Shown in pieces: positions 42,845 to 54,519 of a stretch of 64,000 nucleotides of DNA; position 1 is the first letter of the stretch, and every line of letters begins with the position of its first letter. Both the position numbers and the translations under genes were made by a program. The DNA lies in assembly GCF_910594005.1 (NCBI RefSeq), contig NC_057829.1, forward strand, positions 62,231,001 through 62,295,000. Direction: 5' to 3'. Source of the DNA: Cervus elaphus (taxonomy: Eukaryota > Chordata > Mammalia > Artiodactyla > Cervidae). The notes under the pieces were generated by a model that saw only the letters and a list, made by a program, of their open reading frames with translations, was not told the DNA's origin and did not search any database.

Positions 42845-43300
42845 TGGAATTTTGTATATACATATTTTTTCTTTTCTCTTCTTAATAGTTTTCAGCTTAT
42901 GTTTATAGACCTAAGTAATGTTGTTTTAGTTTTTGCATGTTTTGAAACTATATAAATGGAACGACACTGTGTGTATTCTTCTGCCATGTGCCTTTTTAAT
43001 TCCACACTATTTTTCTAAAATTCGTGCATGCTGTTACTACTAGATAGTATTCCATTGTAGGAATAGATCATGACTTGATTATTTATTTTCTGGCCTAAAG
43101 ACAGTTGGGTTGTTTTCAGTTTTTTAATTTCATAACCAGGGCTGTATAAATGCTCCTGTTCATAACTGAATACACACCCACAAGGTATAAATCCAGGAGT
43201 GGGTTTGCTGGAATTATATGGGATCATGCTAAATTATTTTCCAATTAGATAGAATATAATATAGAAGTGTTCTCATTACTCCACAGCTATTGTGCCTGCT
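42845..43300 (-). repeat. L1 LINE 3' region, antisense, diverged
   Basis: GATAGTATTCCATTGTAGGA, CAGTTGGGTTGTTTTCAGTT, AACCAGGGCTGTATAAATGC, TCCAGGAGTGGGTTTGCTGG. An old antisense L1 3' region. Confidence 0.75.
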
Positions 43301-43569
43301 TCATAATCGTTGTAATTTTTGCTCATCTAGAGGGTAGAATATCTGTGTTCTTTCTTCATTTTCTGGTGTCTTCACCAATGCAGCCATGTTGGCTTTCCTC
43401 TTCAGAATCTGTTTCTATGCCCACCTATATTCTTCTTGCCTACAGCAGAGGACATGAGCTTTCTCCTCTCTCAAACCTGGTCTTTTTCTGTCTCCTTTAT
43501 GATCCTACTCCTTCTGGCTTCCCTTTTATCTTCAGTATCCCTCTATTTATGATTTCCATATTTTAAAAA
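43301..43569. other. Intergenic, unassigned
   Basis: The 99-aa frame 43,267-43,566 starts in L1 sequence. Its TTTTTGCTCATCTAGAGGGT region has no recognisable domain and is not supported as a gene. Confidence 0.4.
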
Positions 43570-44095
43570 TTAGTAGTGTGGCAGACATGTTGGTCACAGG
43601 CCCAAGTTCCTCATGATTTTCTACCTCTTCTTCCAGCCTCCCTCCTCCTACAGAGTCTGAAAATGCCAGAAACTTTCCTGGCTTCTTTTGCAGCTAGAAA
43701 TGGCTATGTGATTCAGTCTGGCCAATGAGACATAAGGGGACTTCTGCTAGGAGGCTTATGGGAAATATTATTTGAACATTTATTTCTCTGGGAAAAGGAA
43801 GTAGGCTCTCTCCCTTCTTTCTTGCCATGGATGTTTGTATATAAGAACATGATGTTTGGGGCTGAGACAGCCATCTTGCAACTAGAAGGCAATAAGTCTG
43901 AGGATGAGAAACCAGTGTGCTTAGGATGTTGTTGAGACAGGATGGACAAAGCCGGGTCTTAGGGACTTTGCTAGACCTCTGAGCTAATCCTGGTGATCGC
44001 ACCCTCCAAACTTCTCGTTATGTTAATTTAATGTCTTTTTGATCAAATTATGTTAGTAAAATCATCTTTTTGCAGCTCAAACATTCTGACTGACA
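43570..44095 (+). repeat. Old interspersed repeat, family unassigned
   Basis: TTGCAGCTAGAAATGGCTAT, GTGATTCAGTCTGGCCAATG, GAGACAGCCATCTTGCAACT, AGCTAATCCTGGTGATCGCA. It looks like the opposite strand of the class seen at 12,940, 24,070 and 61,160. Whether this is an LTR or DNA transposon is unresolved. Confidence 0.45.
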
Positions 44096-44414
44096 GGGTT
44101 GTCTTTGTATGGATTTCTTCTCTTGCTTTTTTTTTTTTTCTATTTTATTGACTAACTTCTTTTGTGTTCCTCCAGATTACATTCTGAAGATTCAGGAATG
44201 TAATTCCTGACACTGCAGTTGCTCTTGAACTTCCTATAATACTTGACATTGTTCATCTATCCTCTGGAGAACTTTGCCTCCTTGGGCTTCTGTGATACTT
44301 GAGTCTGGGGTCTCCATCTGCATTCCTCTCTTTCTTTTTTTGTTGGAGGCCCCACTGGGATTCCTGCCTTTCTTCTCTTCCTCTTGCACTGACTCCTCAC
44401 CATGAACTGCCCTT
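44096..44414. other. Intergenic, unassigned
   Basis: T-rich near 44,128-44,140; no gene recognised. Confidence 0.4.
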
Positions 44415-44900
44415 GCTGAACACCTGCTACATATTAGGAGCCAAACTTGGCTCTTTCCAGTGGTCATTTTATTTACTGCTCAGTTATTATTATCCTCACT
44501 TAACATATATGGAACCTAGGCTTTGAGAGGTTAATTAACTTGCCCAAGGCTATCCCAAATAGCTCAGCTGGTAAAGAATCCACCTGCAATGCAGGTTCGA
44601 TTCCTAGGTCAGGAAGATCCCCAGGAGAAGGGATAGGCTACCCACTCCAAAATTTTTGGGCTTCCCTGGTGGCTCAGACAGTAAAGAATCCACCTGCAAT
44701 GCAGGAGATCTAGGTTCAATCCTTGGGTTGGGAAGATCTCCTGGAGGAAGGCATGGCAACACACTCCAGCATTCTTGCCTGCAGATCCCCAAGGACCGAG
44801 GAGCCTGGAGGGCCAAAATCCATGGGGTCGCAAAGAGTCAGGCATGACTGAGCAACCAAGCACAAGGCTATCCAGTTAGTAGATGACATTATTTCTACTT
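44415..44900 (+). repeat. MIR SINE interrupted by a dimeric SINE
   Basis: Left part: CACCTGCTACATATTAGGAG, CAGTTATTATTATCCTCACT, AACTTGCCCAAGGCTATCC. Right part resumes at CAAGGCTATCCAGTTAGTAG. Confidence 0.85.
44556..44862 (+). mobile_element. Dimeric Bov-tA SINE with target duplication
   Basis: A first tRNA-like unit (TAGCTCAGCTGGTAAAGAAT, then TACCCACTCCAAAATTTT) runs straight into a second full unit beginning GGGCTTCCCTGGTGGCTCAG. The pair is flanked by an exact 11-bp duplication CAAGGCTATCC (44,545-44,555 and 44,863-44,873), so it inserted as one dimeric molecule. Confidence 0.93.
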
Positions 44901-45019
44901 TAATTGTGCCATCTTGCCCAAGGCTAGACAGACAGTCCCTTTTTCATAGCTCTCTGTATCGCCTCTCCCAAGGTAAAGTGACCCATTCTTATGGTATTAC
45001 CTATACTTTTATAGAGAGA

Positions 45020-45222
45020 CCTCTTCCTTGGTGGCTCAGATGGTAAAGAATCTGCCTGCAATGTGGGAGACCCAGGTTTGATCCCTGGGTCGGGAAGATC
45101 CCCTGGAGAAGGGAATGGCAACCCACTCTAGTACTCTGGCCTGGAGAGTTCCATGGACAGAAGAGCCTGGTTGGCTAAAGTCCGTGGGGTTGCACAGAGT
45201 CAACATGGTTGAGTGACTGTAG
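45020..45222 (+). mobile_element. Bov-tA SINE
   Basis: TCCTTGGTGGCTCAGATGGT, GGTTTGATCCCTGGGTCGGG, AATGGCAACCCACTCTAGTA, GTTGCACAGAGTCAACATGG. Sense, nearly full length. Confidence 0.94.
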
Positions 45223-45479
45223 TCCTATAGGCTTGTACTATCTCCTCTGTCCTAAAAAATCACTGAAGCTTCTCCTATCCTTTACGTCTGGCGTGTATAG
45301 AGTTACCTAATCTGCCTTTGTGAATTTCTGACCATGGCGTATCCCAGCCACAGAGATGGACGGATGTCTTGCATCCTCTTTGTCTCCTCCTCCCTTCCTC
45401 ATCTCATGTATTCAGCCAGAAGCAGCAGCCGATAATGACTTCATTTAAAATGTTTCTTGCAGATGCAGATCTGTCCCTT

Positions 45480-45930
45480 TGTCCTCATCCCTGGGCAGTG
45501 ACCCATGCCCACCTGGTCTAGCACAATAGTTTCCTCCCTGCTCTTCCTGCTTCAGCCCCTCCCTTCTCATCCGTCCCCAGGATGCTGCCAGATGACCTGT
45601 TCCAGTACATTGCTTTCCTTGTGTCCCTCACTGTTCTGGATCCCTCATTGAACCCCCACTGCCTCACTTTCATGGCTCTTCATTGTCTGGCTCCAGTCTT
45701 GTTTCTCAGCAGAGTAGTTCAAATCAGCCAGAGTGGTCTGCTCTTTCAGATATACATTCCCCTTCCCTAACTTCCAGCAGCCCATTTGTCCAACCCTGCC
45801 TGACCTCCTCTTCTAAGTGTCAAATGTCACATTTTTCTGAAACCACCTCTGTCCCTTGGGCCAGGGTAAGACTTCAGTCACCAGACCCTGGGATCTCTCC
45901 CTCCTTCCTATGAGATTTCCCAAAACACTC
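45480..45930 (+). repeat. L2 LINE fragment
   Basis: CCCACTGCCTCACTTTCATG, TGCCTGACCTCCTCTTCTAA, GTCAAATGTCACATTTTTCT in sense L2-like order. Boundaries are uncertain. Confidence 0.55.
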
Positions 45931-46306
45931 ATTGTCTGAATATGTCACCAGGGCACCTGATGGTTGCTCATTGTGTCATGCCCAAGCTGGGTTTCCCAAA
46001 ATCAAGACGGTAAAGTCCTTTGTGATTGGAACCATGCTTCTCCTTGCTGAGGCTCAAGGTTGGGGAACTGAATGGAGCCATGCCCTTTCTTAGAAGTCAG
46101 TCCATCGCCTGTACAAACATTAATTGAGCATCTACTATGTTCTAGGTACTATTCTGAACACTGAGAGTGCATCTGAGGAGACAAGTTCTTGCCCTCAAGG
46201 AACGTATGGTCTAATAAGAAAACAGATAAATACATTTTAGAAAGTATGAGTGTTTTGTAGGGCAAGTATAAGATGCTCATAATAGGGGCACCTTACCATG
46301 ACTAAG

Positions 46307-46520
46307 GGTTTCCCAGGTGGCTCAAGTGGTAAAGAATCCACCTGCCAATGCAGGAGACACTGGTTTGATCCTTGGGTCAGGAAGATCCTCTGGAGAAGGA
46401 AATGGCAACGCAGTCCAGTATTCTTGTCTGGGAAATCCCATGAACAGAGGAGCCTGGCAGACTACATTCCATAGAGTTACAACAGAGTCGGACATGACTT
46501 AGCAACTAAACCACCACCAC
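46307..46520 (+). mobile_element. Bov-tA SINE nested in L2
   Basis: GGGTTTCCCAGGTGGCTCAA, TGGTTTGATCCTTGGGTCAG, CCAGTATTCTTGTCTGGGAA, GAGTCGGACATGACTTAGCA. Sense copy with a CCACCACCACCACA tail. Confidence 0.94.
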
Positions 46521-46573
46521 CACAACTGTGGCTAAAATGCCAGGGAAAGGCTTCCCTGAGACAGTAAATTTTA

Positions 46574-46728
46574 TTTTTTATTTTAGTTTTACAAGTCTCA
46601 ATTTTTTATTATTGGGGGTTTCCCAGGTGGCATAGTTGGTAAAGAATCCTAGAATCAACAAAAAATAACATATAATCAGAACAAACAAAATGTAGGGAAA
46701 AAGAAAAAGAAACTATACTACCTAAGGA
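46574..46728 (+). mobile_element. Composite insertion with a truncated SINE head
   Basis: Flanked by an exact 11-bp duplication AGTAAATTTTA (46,563-46,573 and 46,729-46,739). Inside is a T-rich segment, then a truncated Bov-tA head (TTTCCCAGGTGGCATAGTTG, GTAAAGAATCC) and an A-rich tail. This is not a standard Bov-tA body, so it is probably a chimeric retro-insertion. Confidence 0.7.
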
Positions 46729-47020
46729 AGTAAATTTTAGATTGGGGCCTGAAGAGATTTATCCAGGTGAAGAGGAGGGAAAGAACATTCCAGGCAGAGC
46801 ACATATGAAGGCTCGGAAGTGACACAGAATGTAGCACGTTTGAGGGACTTTTATTTGAAGATAAAAGTCACACATGGCTCTGGTTGGCATGGAGAGTGTG
46901 AAGGAGACAGGTCAGGGGAAGGGCTGGGAGGGATAAGCAGGGCCACGTGGGTTGGACCCCAGAGAAAATAGGAGCCGGGATGTTGTGGCCTTGGTGAAGA
47001 GAGGGTGAGACTTGTTAGGG

Positions 47021-47789
47021 GAGGAAGCTATACATACGGGGCCATATCAGGGGGCACGGAAGGAGGACTAGATGACAAGCAGGCAGGGAAGAGTGAACTG
47101 GCTGGTAGAACTCAGAAGACCATGGAAGCGTTCCAATCACTGGAACCTGCCCTGTGACCTAGCCAGTGGTCAGGAATTCCGAAAGCTCTGTAGGGTCTAC
47201 CAGGCCAAGCATGGTGTGATAAAAGCCATGAGAGAGGTGTGTATAAAGCCCTGTGTTGGAGCGAGGTGGTTCAAGACAGGCTTCCTGGGTCTGATGGGCT
47301 TTGGGACGGAACTCCTGGTGCTGAATGGGTCGGCTCAGGACAGTATTCTCTCTTTCCTGCCAGCGTCCAGTGCTCAACCTGTGATCTAATGGCCTCTGGC
47401 TCTGGGGCCCATGGTGGCTGTTATTTCTGGAGGAAGCACCCCTTCTATAGCAGGAGCGATCCTTGGGAGAACTGGGAGGGCAAAGACCACTTCCTCAACA
47501 TCTATTTCCTACCCAGGCTCTACCAACCTCAGCAAATAGCTACTTTCTCTCCAAGGCAATTGGATCAACTTGTCCAAACATGCGTAGCCAATAAGTGGGT
47601 CTGAATTGAGGTCTTTGTCTACTGTAGCACCTCCCCCACTATCCAGAATAATTTTGTTATCATCTACCACATAAATTTCCATTTATATTTATTCCTTCCC
47701 AAAGAAGAAAGCAGATGTAAAATGATTGGTTTTAACACTATCTCACAGAAACTCTGCTTCTTTCTCTTCCCCTTACAGAGGATTTTGTT
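47021..47789. other. Intergenic, unassigned
   Basis: No repeat recognised. The frames 47,072-47,389 + and 47,239-47,604 + overlap an antisense frame and have no domain. Confidence 0.4.
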
Positions 47790-48065
47790 TAATTAATTCA
47801 AATTTATTGTCAGACATTATCACATACATTTGGGATACATCAGTGAAGCAGGAGCCAGGGTAAAGACTCTGCCCAAACTTACAATTTAGCAGACAAGACA
47901 AACAGAAGACATAATGAGTAAGTTACACTGTTTGCTAGCAAAGGTGATGAATGCTATAGAAAAAGAACAAGAAGGGGAACCAAACAGAAGTTTTTTATTC
48001 TCACAAGTCAATTTAACTTAGTGGGCAGGAGGATAGATAGAATGAGAAGCAAAGGGGAGAAGGAG
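47790..48065 (-). repeat. L2-like LINE, antisense
   Basis: GGGATACATCAGTGAAGCAG, TTACAATTTAGCAGACAAGA, AAAGGTGATGAATGCTATAG resemble the L2 antisense region. It is interrupted on the right by an L1. Confidence 0.6.
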
Positions 48066-48074
48066 CAGGGCTTC

Positions 48075-49003
48075 CGTTTTTTTTCCTGTTTTTAAAAAAT
48101 ATGGATCAATTTTATTTTTTGTAGGTATTCTTTTTTTTTTCTGTTTAGGTATAGTTGATTTATAATATTATACTGATTTCAAGTATATAACATAGTGGGT
48201 GATTCAAAAAATTTTAGATTATACCCCATTTAACATTTTTATGGAATATTGGCTAATTCCTTATGCTGTACAATATATCCTTGTAGCTTATTTATTTTAT
48301 TTTTTTACAAGAAGACAATTTTTTTTATTGAGGTCTAGTTGCTTAATAATATAGTTTCAGATGAACAACATAGTGATTCAAAAGTTGTATAGATTACATT
48401 CCACTTATATTTCTTGTAAAATATTGACTATATTCCTTCCTTGTGAGGTACAATATATCCTTGTAGCTTTCTTATTTTATACATAGTAGTTTGTATAGAA
48501 AAACTTTTAATCCTCTCTGTTTATTATGCTCTAACCCCTTTCCTCTCCCCATTGGTAACCACTGATTTGTTCTCTATATCTGTAAGTTGATTTCTGTTTT
48601 GTTATATTCAGTCATTTATTTTAGTTTTTAGGTTCTGCCTATGGATGATAACACATAGTATTTGTCTTTCTCTATCTGACTTATTTCACTAAGCATAGTG
48701 CCCTCTAGTTCTAGCCATGGCAAAACTTTATTCTTTTTTATGGCTGAGCAGTATTCCTATTCCATTGTGTATATAAGCCACATCTTCTTTATCCATTCAT
48801 CTGTAGATGGGCACTTAGGTTGCTTCTGTATCTTGGCTCTTATAAATAATGCTGCTATGAACATTGGGGTGCATGTATACTTTCAAATTAATGTTTTCTT
48901 TTCTTCAGATGTATACCCAGGAGTGGGATTGCTGAATTATATAGTAGTTCTATTTTTAGCCTTTGTGGAATCTCCATACAGCTTTACATAGTGGTTGCAG
49001 GAC
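48075..49003 (-). mobile_element. L1 LINE 3' end with duplicated 3' UTR
   Basis: Antisense L1 with 3' UTR blocks GTACAATATATCCTTGTAGC at 48,268 and again at 48,448. Then come CATTGGTAACCACTGATTTG, TTGTGTATATAAGCCACATC and TATACCCAGGAGTGGGATTG. Bounded by CAGGGCTTC copies (48,066-48,074 and 49,004-49,012). The two 3' UTR units are about 175-180 bp apart. Confidence 0.93.
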
Positions 49004-49995
49004 AGGGCTTCTATTTTTCATGATAAACCCTTGTCCCTGGCTGGAATTTTAAACTAACTACATGTGTATTACTTTGATAAAAATAAAAGTTAAATTTAAA
49101 TAGTGCTGTAATTATATTGGTATGTGAGGGTGGCAAGGTGAGTTAAGTTCTCTGTTGCCACAGCAGAAAACAGGAAAAACAAGAAATAGAACTACAGGCA
49201 TATAATTTAGCAATGTAAAGAAAACTTCTGAAAAATCAGAATTTAAAGCAGAAACAGCTAAAGAGTGAAAAGTCATTTTTTCCAGGGGAGAAATGACTTG
49301 AAGGTAAGAATGTGTAGGATACAGTAGGTAGAGGGCTCTTGCCTTTTATTATATGCCTCTCTGTATGTTTGGATTTTTAAAATCATAGGCATGTGTTACT
49401 TTCATGATTTAAAAAAAAAAACCCATATTCTATTGAGTCCTGGGAGGTCTGCAGAGGGGTGTGTTGGGGGCTTTTTAGGGAGTGAGAGGGTGGGAAAGTA
49501 GGTAAGTTTTACCCCCATTTATGCAAATCCGCTTTCTTTTATTTGTTTTATGTCTCTGACTTTTATGCAAGGTTTCTTTTGAACAAAGGTTTCTGCCAGT
49601 GAAATTGGATTGAACTCCTTTTGGCTCTCATGATTAATGATGCTTTATAAGCACCCATTACCCTTTATGCTCATGCCTATTTACTTCTTTAAAGAACTTT
49701 CATCACTTAGAAGCCTTGCAGTCTTCCCCCCAGTTGGCTATGGTTGGAAGTAATTGGTGAATTTTGTTGCCAGTTTGGAGGTGAGGCCCTGCAGTCAGTC
49801 CTTCGATAATTGCTCCTCCAGAGTGCCTTTGGAACCATTCTCAGAACAGGGGTTCTTTGGGAATTCTGCTGGGCTTCCAGCATGGTGGCTGTCATCATGA
49901 CAGGAATGCGCTGTAGCTAAGAATCCCAATATCGACAGTTTCTCTTGGGGTAGCTATGAATTCTTATGGAAACTTGCCTCCCACTCCATTTCCTG
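49004..49995. other. Intergenic, partly unassigned repeat-like
   Basis: 49,060-49,430 has LINE-like A/T-rich tails (GTATTACTTTGATAAAAATA near 49,066; TGTGTTACTTTCATGATTTA near 49,392). The rest is unassigned. The antisense frame 49,707-49,898 has no domain. Confidence 0.35.
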
Positions 49996-50065
49996 TAAAA
50001 GAAAAAGGAAGAGAGAAAAAGACAAAGAGAGAGAGACATGGAGAGAGACTATGAATGAAGAAAAG
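49996..50065. repeat. Purine-rich low-complexity tract
   Basis: A/G-rich run with AAAAGAAAAAGGAAGAGAGA and GACAAAGAGAGAGAGACATG on the + strand. Confidence 0.8.
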
Positions 50066-50239
50066 GTGGCAACCTCCCATTCGCTTAGTCACCTCCTAGT
50101 GACTCCACTTCCAGACATGTGTCACGGTCTGCCTGCTCTGGTACTATTTTTAGATCAGGTCCCTTTCATTCATGTTTCCAGGGCCTTTGCAGTCATCCCT
50201 GATGCTGCCTGGCAGCTGCTTTCCTGAGTTTGAAGTTCC

Positions 50240-50560
50240 AGAGGTTCTGTGTTTCTAGGAACCTTTCATGCCTTTTCACACAGTGTTCCTTCATCCGCTG
50301 TCCGGGGATATGATAGTAATCCTTGAAGTCCAAGCCCAAATGTCATGTAGTTGGTAAAACTTTTTCTGGACCTCAGTTTCTAAAGAAACTGTCTCTGCCT
50401 TAATATCATGGAGACTGGCCATCACTTGATTAGAGTTTGGTGTCCCTGTGGGGTTGAAAACATCCCATGGTCATCTCTCTGTCTGGTATACAGTGGAGTT
50501 TTTTTTTTTTTTTTTGTAGCATCTGTTCAGTGAATTAAATAAAGCATGCTGGCTATTCTT
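50240..50560 (+). repeat. Possible L2 LINE fragment
   Basis: CATGCCTTTTCACACAGTGT, TCCAAGCCCAAATGTCATGT, AATTAAATAAAGCATGCTGG are weakly L2-like. A T17-like run occurs at about 50,491-50,507. Confidence 0.35.
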
Positions 50561-50729
50561 TTCCGTGCTTTAGGAAAACTTGCTTGGCCTGGAAGAAACG
50601 TTACTGTGGGAGGATCTTTAGCAAGCATCTCCATAAATCTTTTCCTGTTGTCCTCTTGAAAGACCAGATTTGAAAGAGTAGGTGGCATCAAGAGATAGCC
50701 TCCTATACTTGGAGGGGATTTTGTCTGGG

Positions 50730-50890
50730 GAAGAAAATTGTTGCCACCAACTTACACATCAGAGAAGAGAGGCTCAGAGAGACTGAGACTTGCTGGTGAT
50801 CATACAGTGAACAGCAGAAGCCGGAGGTTGAAACCCATGTCATCTGACTCCAGGGACATGGTTTCCTACCACACACTTCCTTGTAGTCTC
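50730..50890 (+). repeat. MIR SINE
   Basis: GAGAAGAGAGGCTCAGAGAG, AGCCGGAGGTTGAAACCCAT, TGTCATCTGACTCCAGGGAC in sense order. Confidence 0.8.
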
Positions 50891-52019
50891 CACAGTATGC
50901 TCTGAGATGACACCATTTAAGACTTTACAGACTACAATTTCCCCTCAAGGCTGCATGCAGTTGTCTTCTTTCCAGACCCAAGTGCTGAGAATCTCCATCC
51001 CCCTCCTGCTTTTTCTTCCTTGCCCTGAGATTAGGTATCTCTTTCTCTGTCTCTTCTGCAGTCTACAGGACTTCGTCTCCCTCTCATCTCTTTCCAGGTA
51101 GCATGATTTCCAAATTTTTCCGCTGGTTTCTTTTTCTGGCTGTGGTCCTTTTGGGGGAGGCTTTCCAATGCAGCTGAAGATTAGAGGATGATAACACTGA
51201 ATTAGTTAGTGGATCTCCTTTGATGTTATTTTGTGGGCAAACTCATTAATTTATGACAAAAAACATCAAAGAGCTAGGCTTTTGCATAGGGCCTGGTTTG
51301 TCCCAAGGCAGCTGGGTAATAATGATCAGTCAGATTAAATCTCAGCATCTTCTCCTTCCTCCAGAGTTAAAGTCCAAGTGACTGGAGTGTGGGAACATCC
51401 CATTCTGTAGGATTCCATTGCAGCCTTGAGTCAGTACTATAGGAAGCTCTCCTCACTCCGAAAGTGGATCTCTCTCCATAGCTTCCACTTTGATGCCTCT
51501 AAGCCTGAGGTTTGTCAAGACTGTGATAACAACCCTGGAGGCAATGTACTAATAAAAGGCTGAGGCTGTTACTGTCTTTTTCTAGTCAGAGGAGCTGGAT
51601 ATTAGAAGGGATCATTCATCCTTGCATGGATGAGTTCAAGGTTCTGTACAGAGTCCTAGTCCTGTAATTTCGCTGGTAAGGAGAACTCTCCTTGGGCTCT
51701 ACAGGAAAGTGCCAGCATCGTGCTTGGCACACAGGAAACTCTTCATACATAATGGCTGAATGTGCTTGTTTAGAAATGTTGTGATACATGCAGGTCTTGG
51801 CTAGTTGAAGAGGAATAATGTGTAGAGCTCAAGTCTTAACTTGCACAAAACCTCCTAGTCTACTTATACCAGTGGCCCGTACTGTGCTTCTTCCATTGTA
51901 TTTGTGGTGGGAAATTGTCTGTGCTCCTTTCCAAAGCCACCCCATCCATGTTTGCCCATTCTCTGCTGACCTCTTAAGGGCTTGCTTCTGCTATTAACCC
52001 TCTTTTTTCAGAGCCATCA
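50891..52019. other. Intergenic, mostly unassigned
   Basis: Includes a short L2 3'-like piece at 51,705-51,770 (CAGCATCGTGCTTGGCACAC). No gene recognised. Confidence 0.4.
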
Positions 52020-53850
52020 GTGTTTCCTCCCTGGTAGATTATTCCTGTCGGCAAAGCCCAAACTCTAATGTCTCCCATCTTAAAAGATCCTCCTTTGCTC
52101 CTTCTTCTCCCTCAAGCCACCCTGCTACTCGTCACTCTCCTTTACAGCTAAATGACTAAAGGAGTTGTCTACGCTCCCAGTATCTCTACTTCCTCTCCTC
52201 CATTCTGACTCTCAAACCCATTTGAATCAGAATCTCATCTCCACGCTCCACTAAAACGGCCCTTATCAAGATTACCAGTGACCTTCTTGCCACCAGGTCC
52301 AATGGTTATTTCTCAGTCTTCATGTTATTCTAATGTTATTCTCTATGTGAGCAGCACTCAACGCAGCTGGTAGGACTCTGTTACCAGGTTTCTTACTGGG
52401 CTCCAGGATACCACTCTCTCTCAGGTCTCCTTCTACTTCACTGGCTACTCTTCTCAGAATCCTTTCATCTTCCCAACCTATAAGTAATAAAGTACCAGGA
52501 CTGGTTCTTAATTTTTTTTCTAGCTTTACCCGTTTCCTAGATAATTTCATCTAGACCCATGGTTTTAAGTACCATCCACATACTGATGACTCCTGAAGTT
52601 TTTATTTCCAACCCTCTACCTCTTCCCTGAATGCCAACTGCGTGCTTTACTAAGATGTATAACATGCATATCAAACTTCAAACCTAAACCAAGGGGACTT
52701 TCCTGGTGGGTCCAGTGGTTAAGAGTCCACCTTGCAATGCAGGGGATGAGAGTTCAGTCCCTAGTCAGGGAACGGGGATCCGACATGCCACAGAGCATCT
52801 AAGCCAGTGTGCCATAACTAGAGAATCCATGCACCACAATGCAAGGTCTCAGGTTACGCAATGAAGATCCCTCAAGCTGCACCTAAGACCTAATGCAGCC
52901 AAATGATAAATATTAAAAATACCCTGAATCAACTAAACACATCTGTAATCCCCATCCTTGCTCAGCCCTTAGTCTTCCTCCCTCAGTAAATAACAACTCC
53001 TTTGTTTCAGTGGCTGAGACTTCAAAACTTGGAATCATCTTTAACTTGTTTCATGTTGCAACCTCAATCTATCCACAGGTCCTTTCAGCATTACCTCCAA
53101 GTTATAAATATCTAGAGTCTGGCCACTTCTCACCACCTCCACTGTTACTCTCCCAGTCTCAGCCACCACCATATCTTGCCTGGATAACTCTAACAGCCTC
53201 CTAATTGGCCTCATTGCTTCTGTTCTTGCATCTCTGCCAACCCTAGCATCTAGAGCAATCTATTAAAAACTGCAATTAGATAATACCACGCCTCTACTCT
53301 AAATCTTTAAGGATTGCCATCCCACTTTCTGAATGGAATCCAAAATCCTCATGAGGGCCAACAAGTCATGTAAAACCTGGCTCCTGCTCCCTTTCTGGTT
53401 TCAGCTTCTGTCTCTCTTTCCTTTACCCCGTCCAGTCTAGCTACACTGGTCTCCCTGCTATTTGAACATGGCAAGCTCACTCCTGCCTCGGAGCCCTCAT
53501 ACTTTGTCCTCTAAGCTTTGTCAATTTTCTCAGATAACTGCATGCTAAATTCTCTCACTTCCTTCAGGTCTCTGCCCAAACGTCACCTTAACAAAAAACT
53601 TGCCCTATTTTTCCTAAAATACCCTCTACCCCCATCTCTCTCTCATTACCACACTTTGCTTTTCTTCCTATTGGTGATTACAACTTGAGATATTTGATAC
53701 TCTTTGCTAATCCATTATTGATCATTTCCCTATTAATATAAGTTCAATAAGAACAAAATCTTTGTGCATTTAGTCATGCCTGTATCCCAATCTCCTAGAA
53801 AAATGCCTGGTACATAGTAGGTGTTCAACAAATATACATAGAATGCACTC
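52020..53850 (+). repeat. Long L2 LINE copy split by a CHR SINE
   Basis: A long sense L2-type copy: GATTACCAGTGACCTTCTTG, CCACATACTGATGACTCCTG, CCACTTCTCACCACCTCCAC, ATCTTGCCTGGATAACTCTA, CTCACTTCCTTCAGGTCTCT, ending in GCCTGGTACATAGTAGGTGT and TCAACAAATAT. About 1.6 kb of LINE sequence after removing the SINE; all frames are broken. Confidence 0.75.
52694..52945 (+). mobile_element. CHR-type SINE nested in L2
   Basis: Sense tRNA-derived head GGACTTTCCTGGTGGGTCCA followed by GTGGTTAAGAGTCCACCTTG, CAGTCCCTAGTCAGGGAACG, AATGAAGATCCCTCAAGCTG. The matching L2 sequence continues on both sides. Confidence 0.88.
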
Positions 53851-54189
53851 ATCCAGGTGTGTTATCTTCGAGTGAAGAGAGTGGTTTTCAGATGGTTGTC
53901 TAATTAATATGATCAAAACCAAGTGTGAGGAACTGGGAGAGGTATACATGGAGATCATCAGATGTGTGTTTGTTTATTACCAGAGATCACCACGGGATTC
54001 ACAGATATTTTCAGGCTGTTGTTCGATGCCAAATCATTTGCAAAGCTATAGGTGAAATGAAACATCTGCCTTTAATTTCTTTGGCATATCCTTATCCTTA
54101 GGGACTCAGTGTGTTTATCTGTGAAACAGGCAATTGGAGATGTGGTTACTGTTCTGCTAATTTATAGGCTACAGGATGCTGGAAGGAGA
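53851..54189. other. Intergenic, unassigned
   Basis: No repeat or gene recognised. Confidence 0.4.
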
Positions 54190-54440
54190 CAGTACAGCTA
54201 GGGGGATCAACCACATGAGCCCTGGAGCTTGATTGCCTGGGTTTGAATCTTGCCTCTGTTCCTCACAGGCCATGTGACCTCCAGTAACTTACTCAGTTTC
54301 CTCATTTGTAAAGTGAAATAATAAAAGGCATTTAATTCAAAGAATAATTATGAGGATTATATAAGATAATACATGTAGAATATGTAGAATATGGTCTGGC
54401 ACATCATAAGTGCTCAACAAATGTTAGCTATTAAACATGA
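54190..54440 (-). repeat. MIR SINE, antisense
   Basis: GATTGCCTGGGTTTGAATCT, CAGTTTCCTCATTTGTAAAG, TGAGGATTATATAAGATAAT, AAGTGCTCAACAAATGTTAG. Nearly full-length antisense MIR. Confidence 0.92.
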
Positions 54441-54519
54441 GATGCTCTGAGGGCTCATTGCTATTAGTGTCTTTTAGGGGCAATAAGCTATCATAGAATA
54501 TTAGATGATATGGAACTTT

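Larger units (their letters stand above)
46090..47020 (-). repeat. L2 LINE, antisense, with two inserts
   Basis: Left part: AAACATTAATTGAGCATCTA, CTATGTTCTAGGTACTATTC. Right part (46,740-47,020): AGAACATTCCAGGCAGAGCA, then CACATATGAAGGCTCGGAAG. Interrupted by a Bov-tA and by a second small insertion. Confidence 0.78.

Noticed and set aside
52320..52550. 76-aa antisense frame rich in Lys/Glu
   Set aside because: Lies inside a sense L2 copy; no domain.
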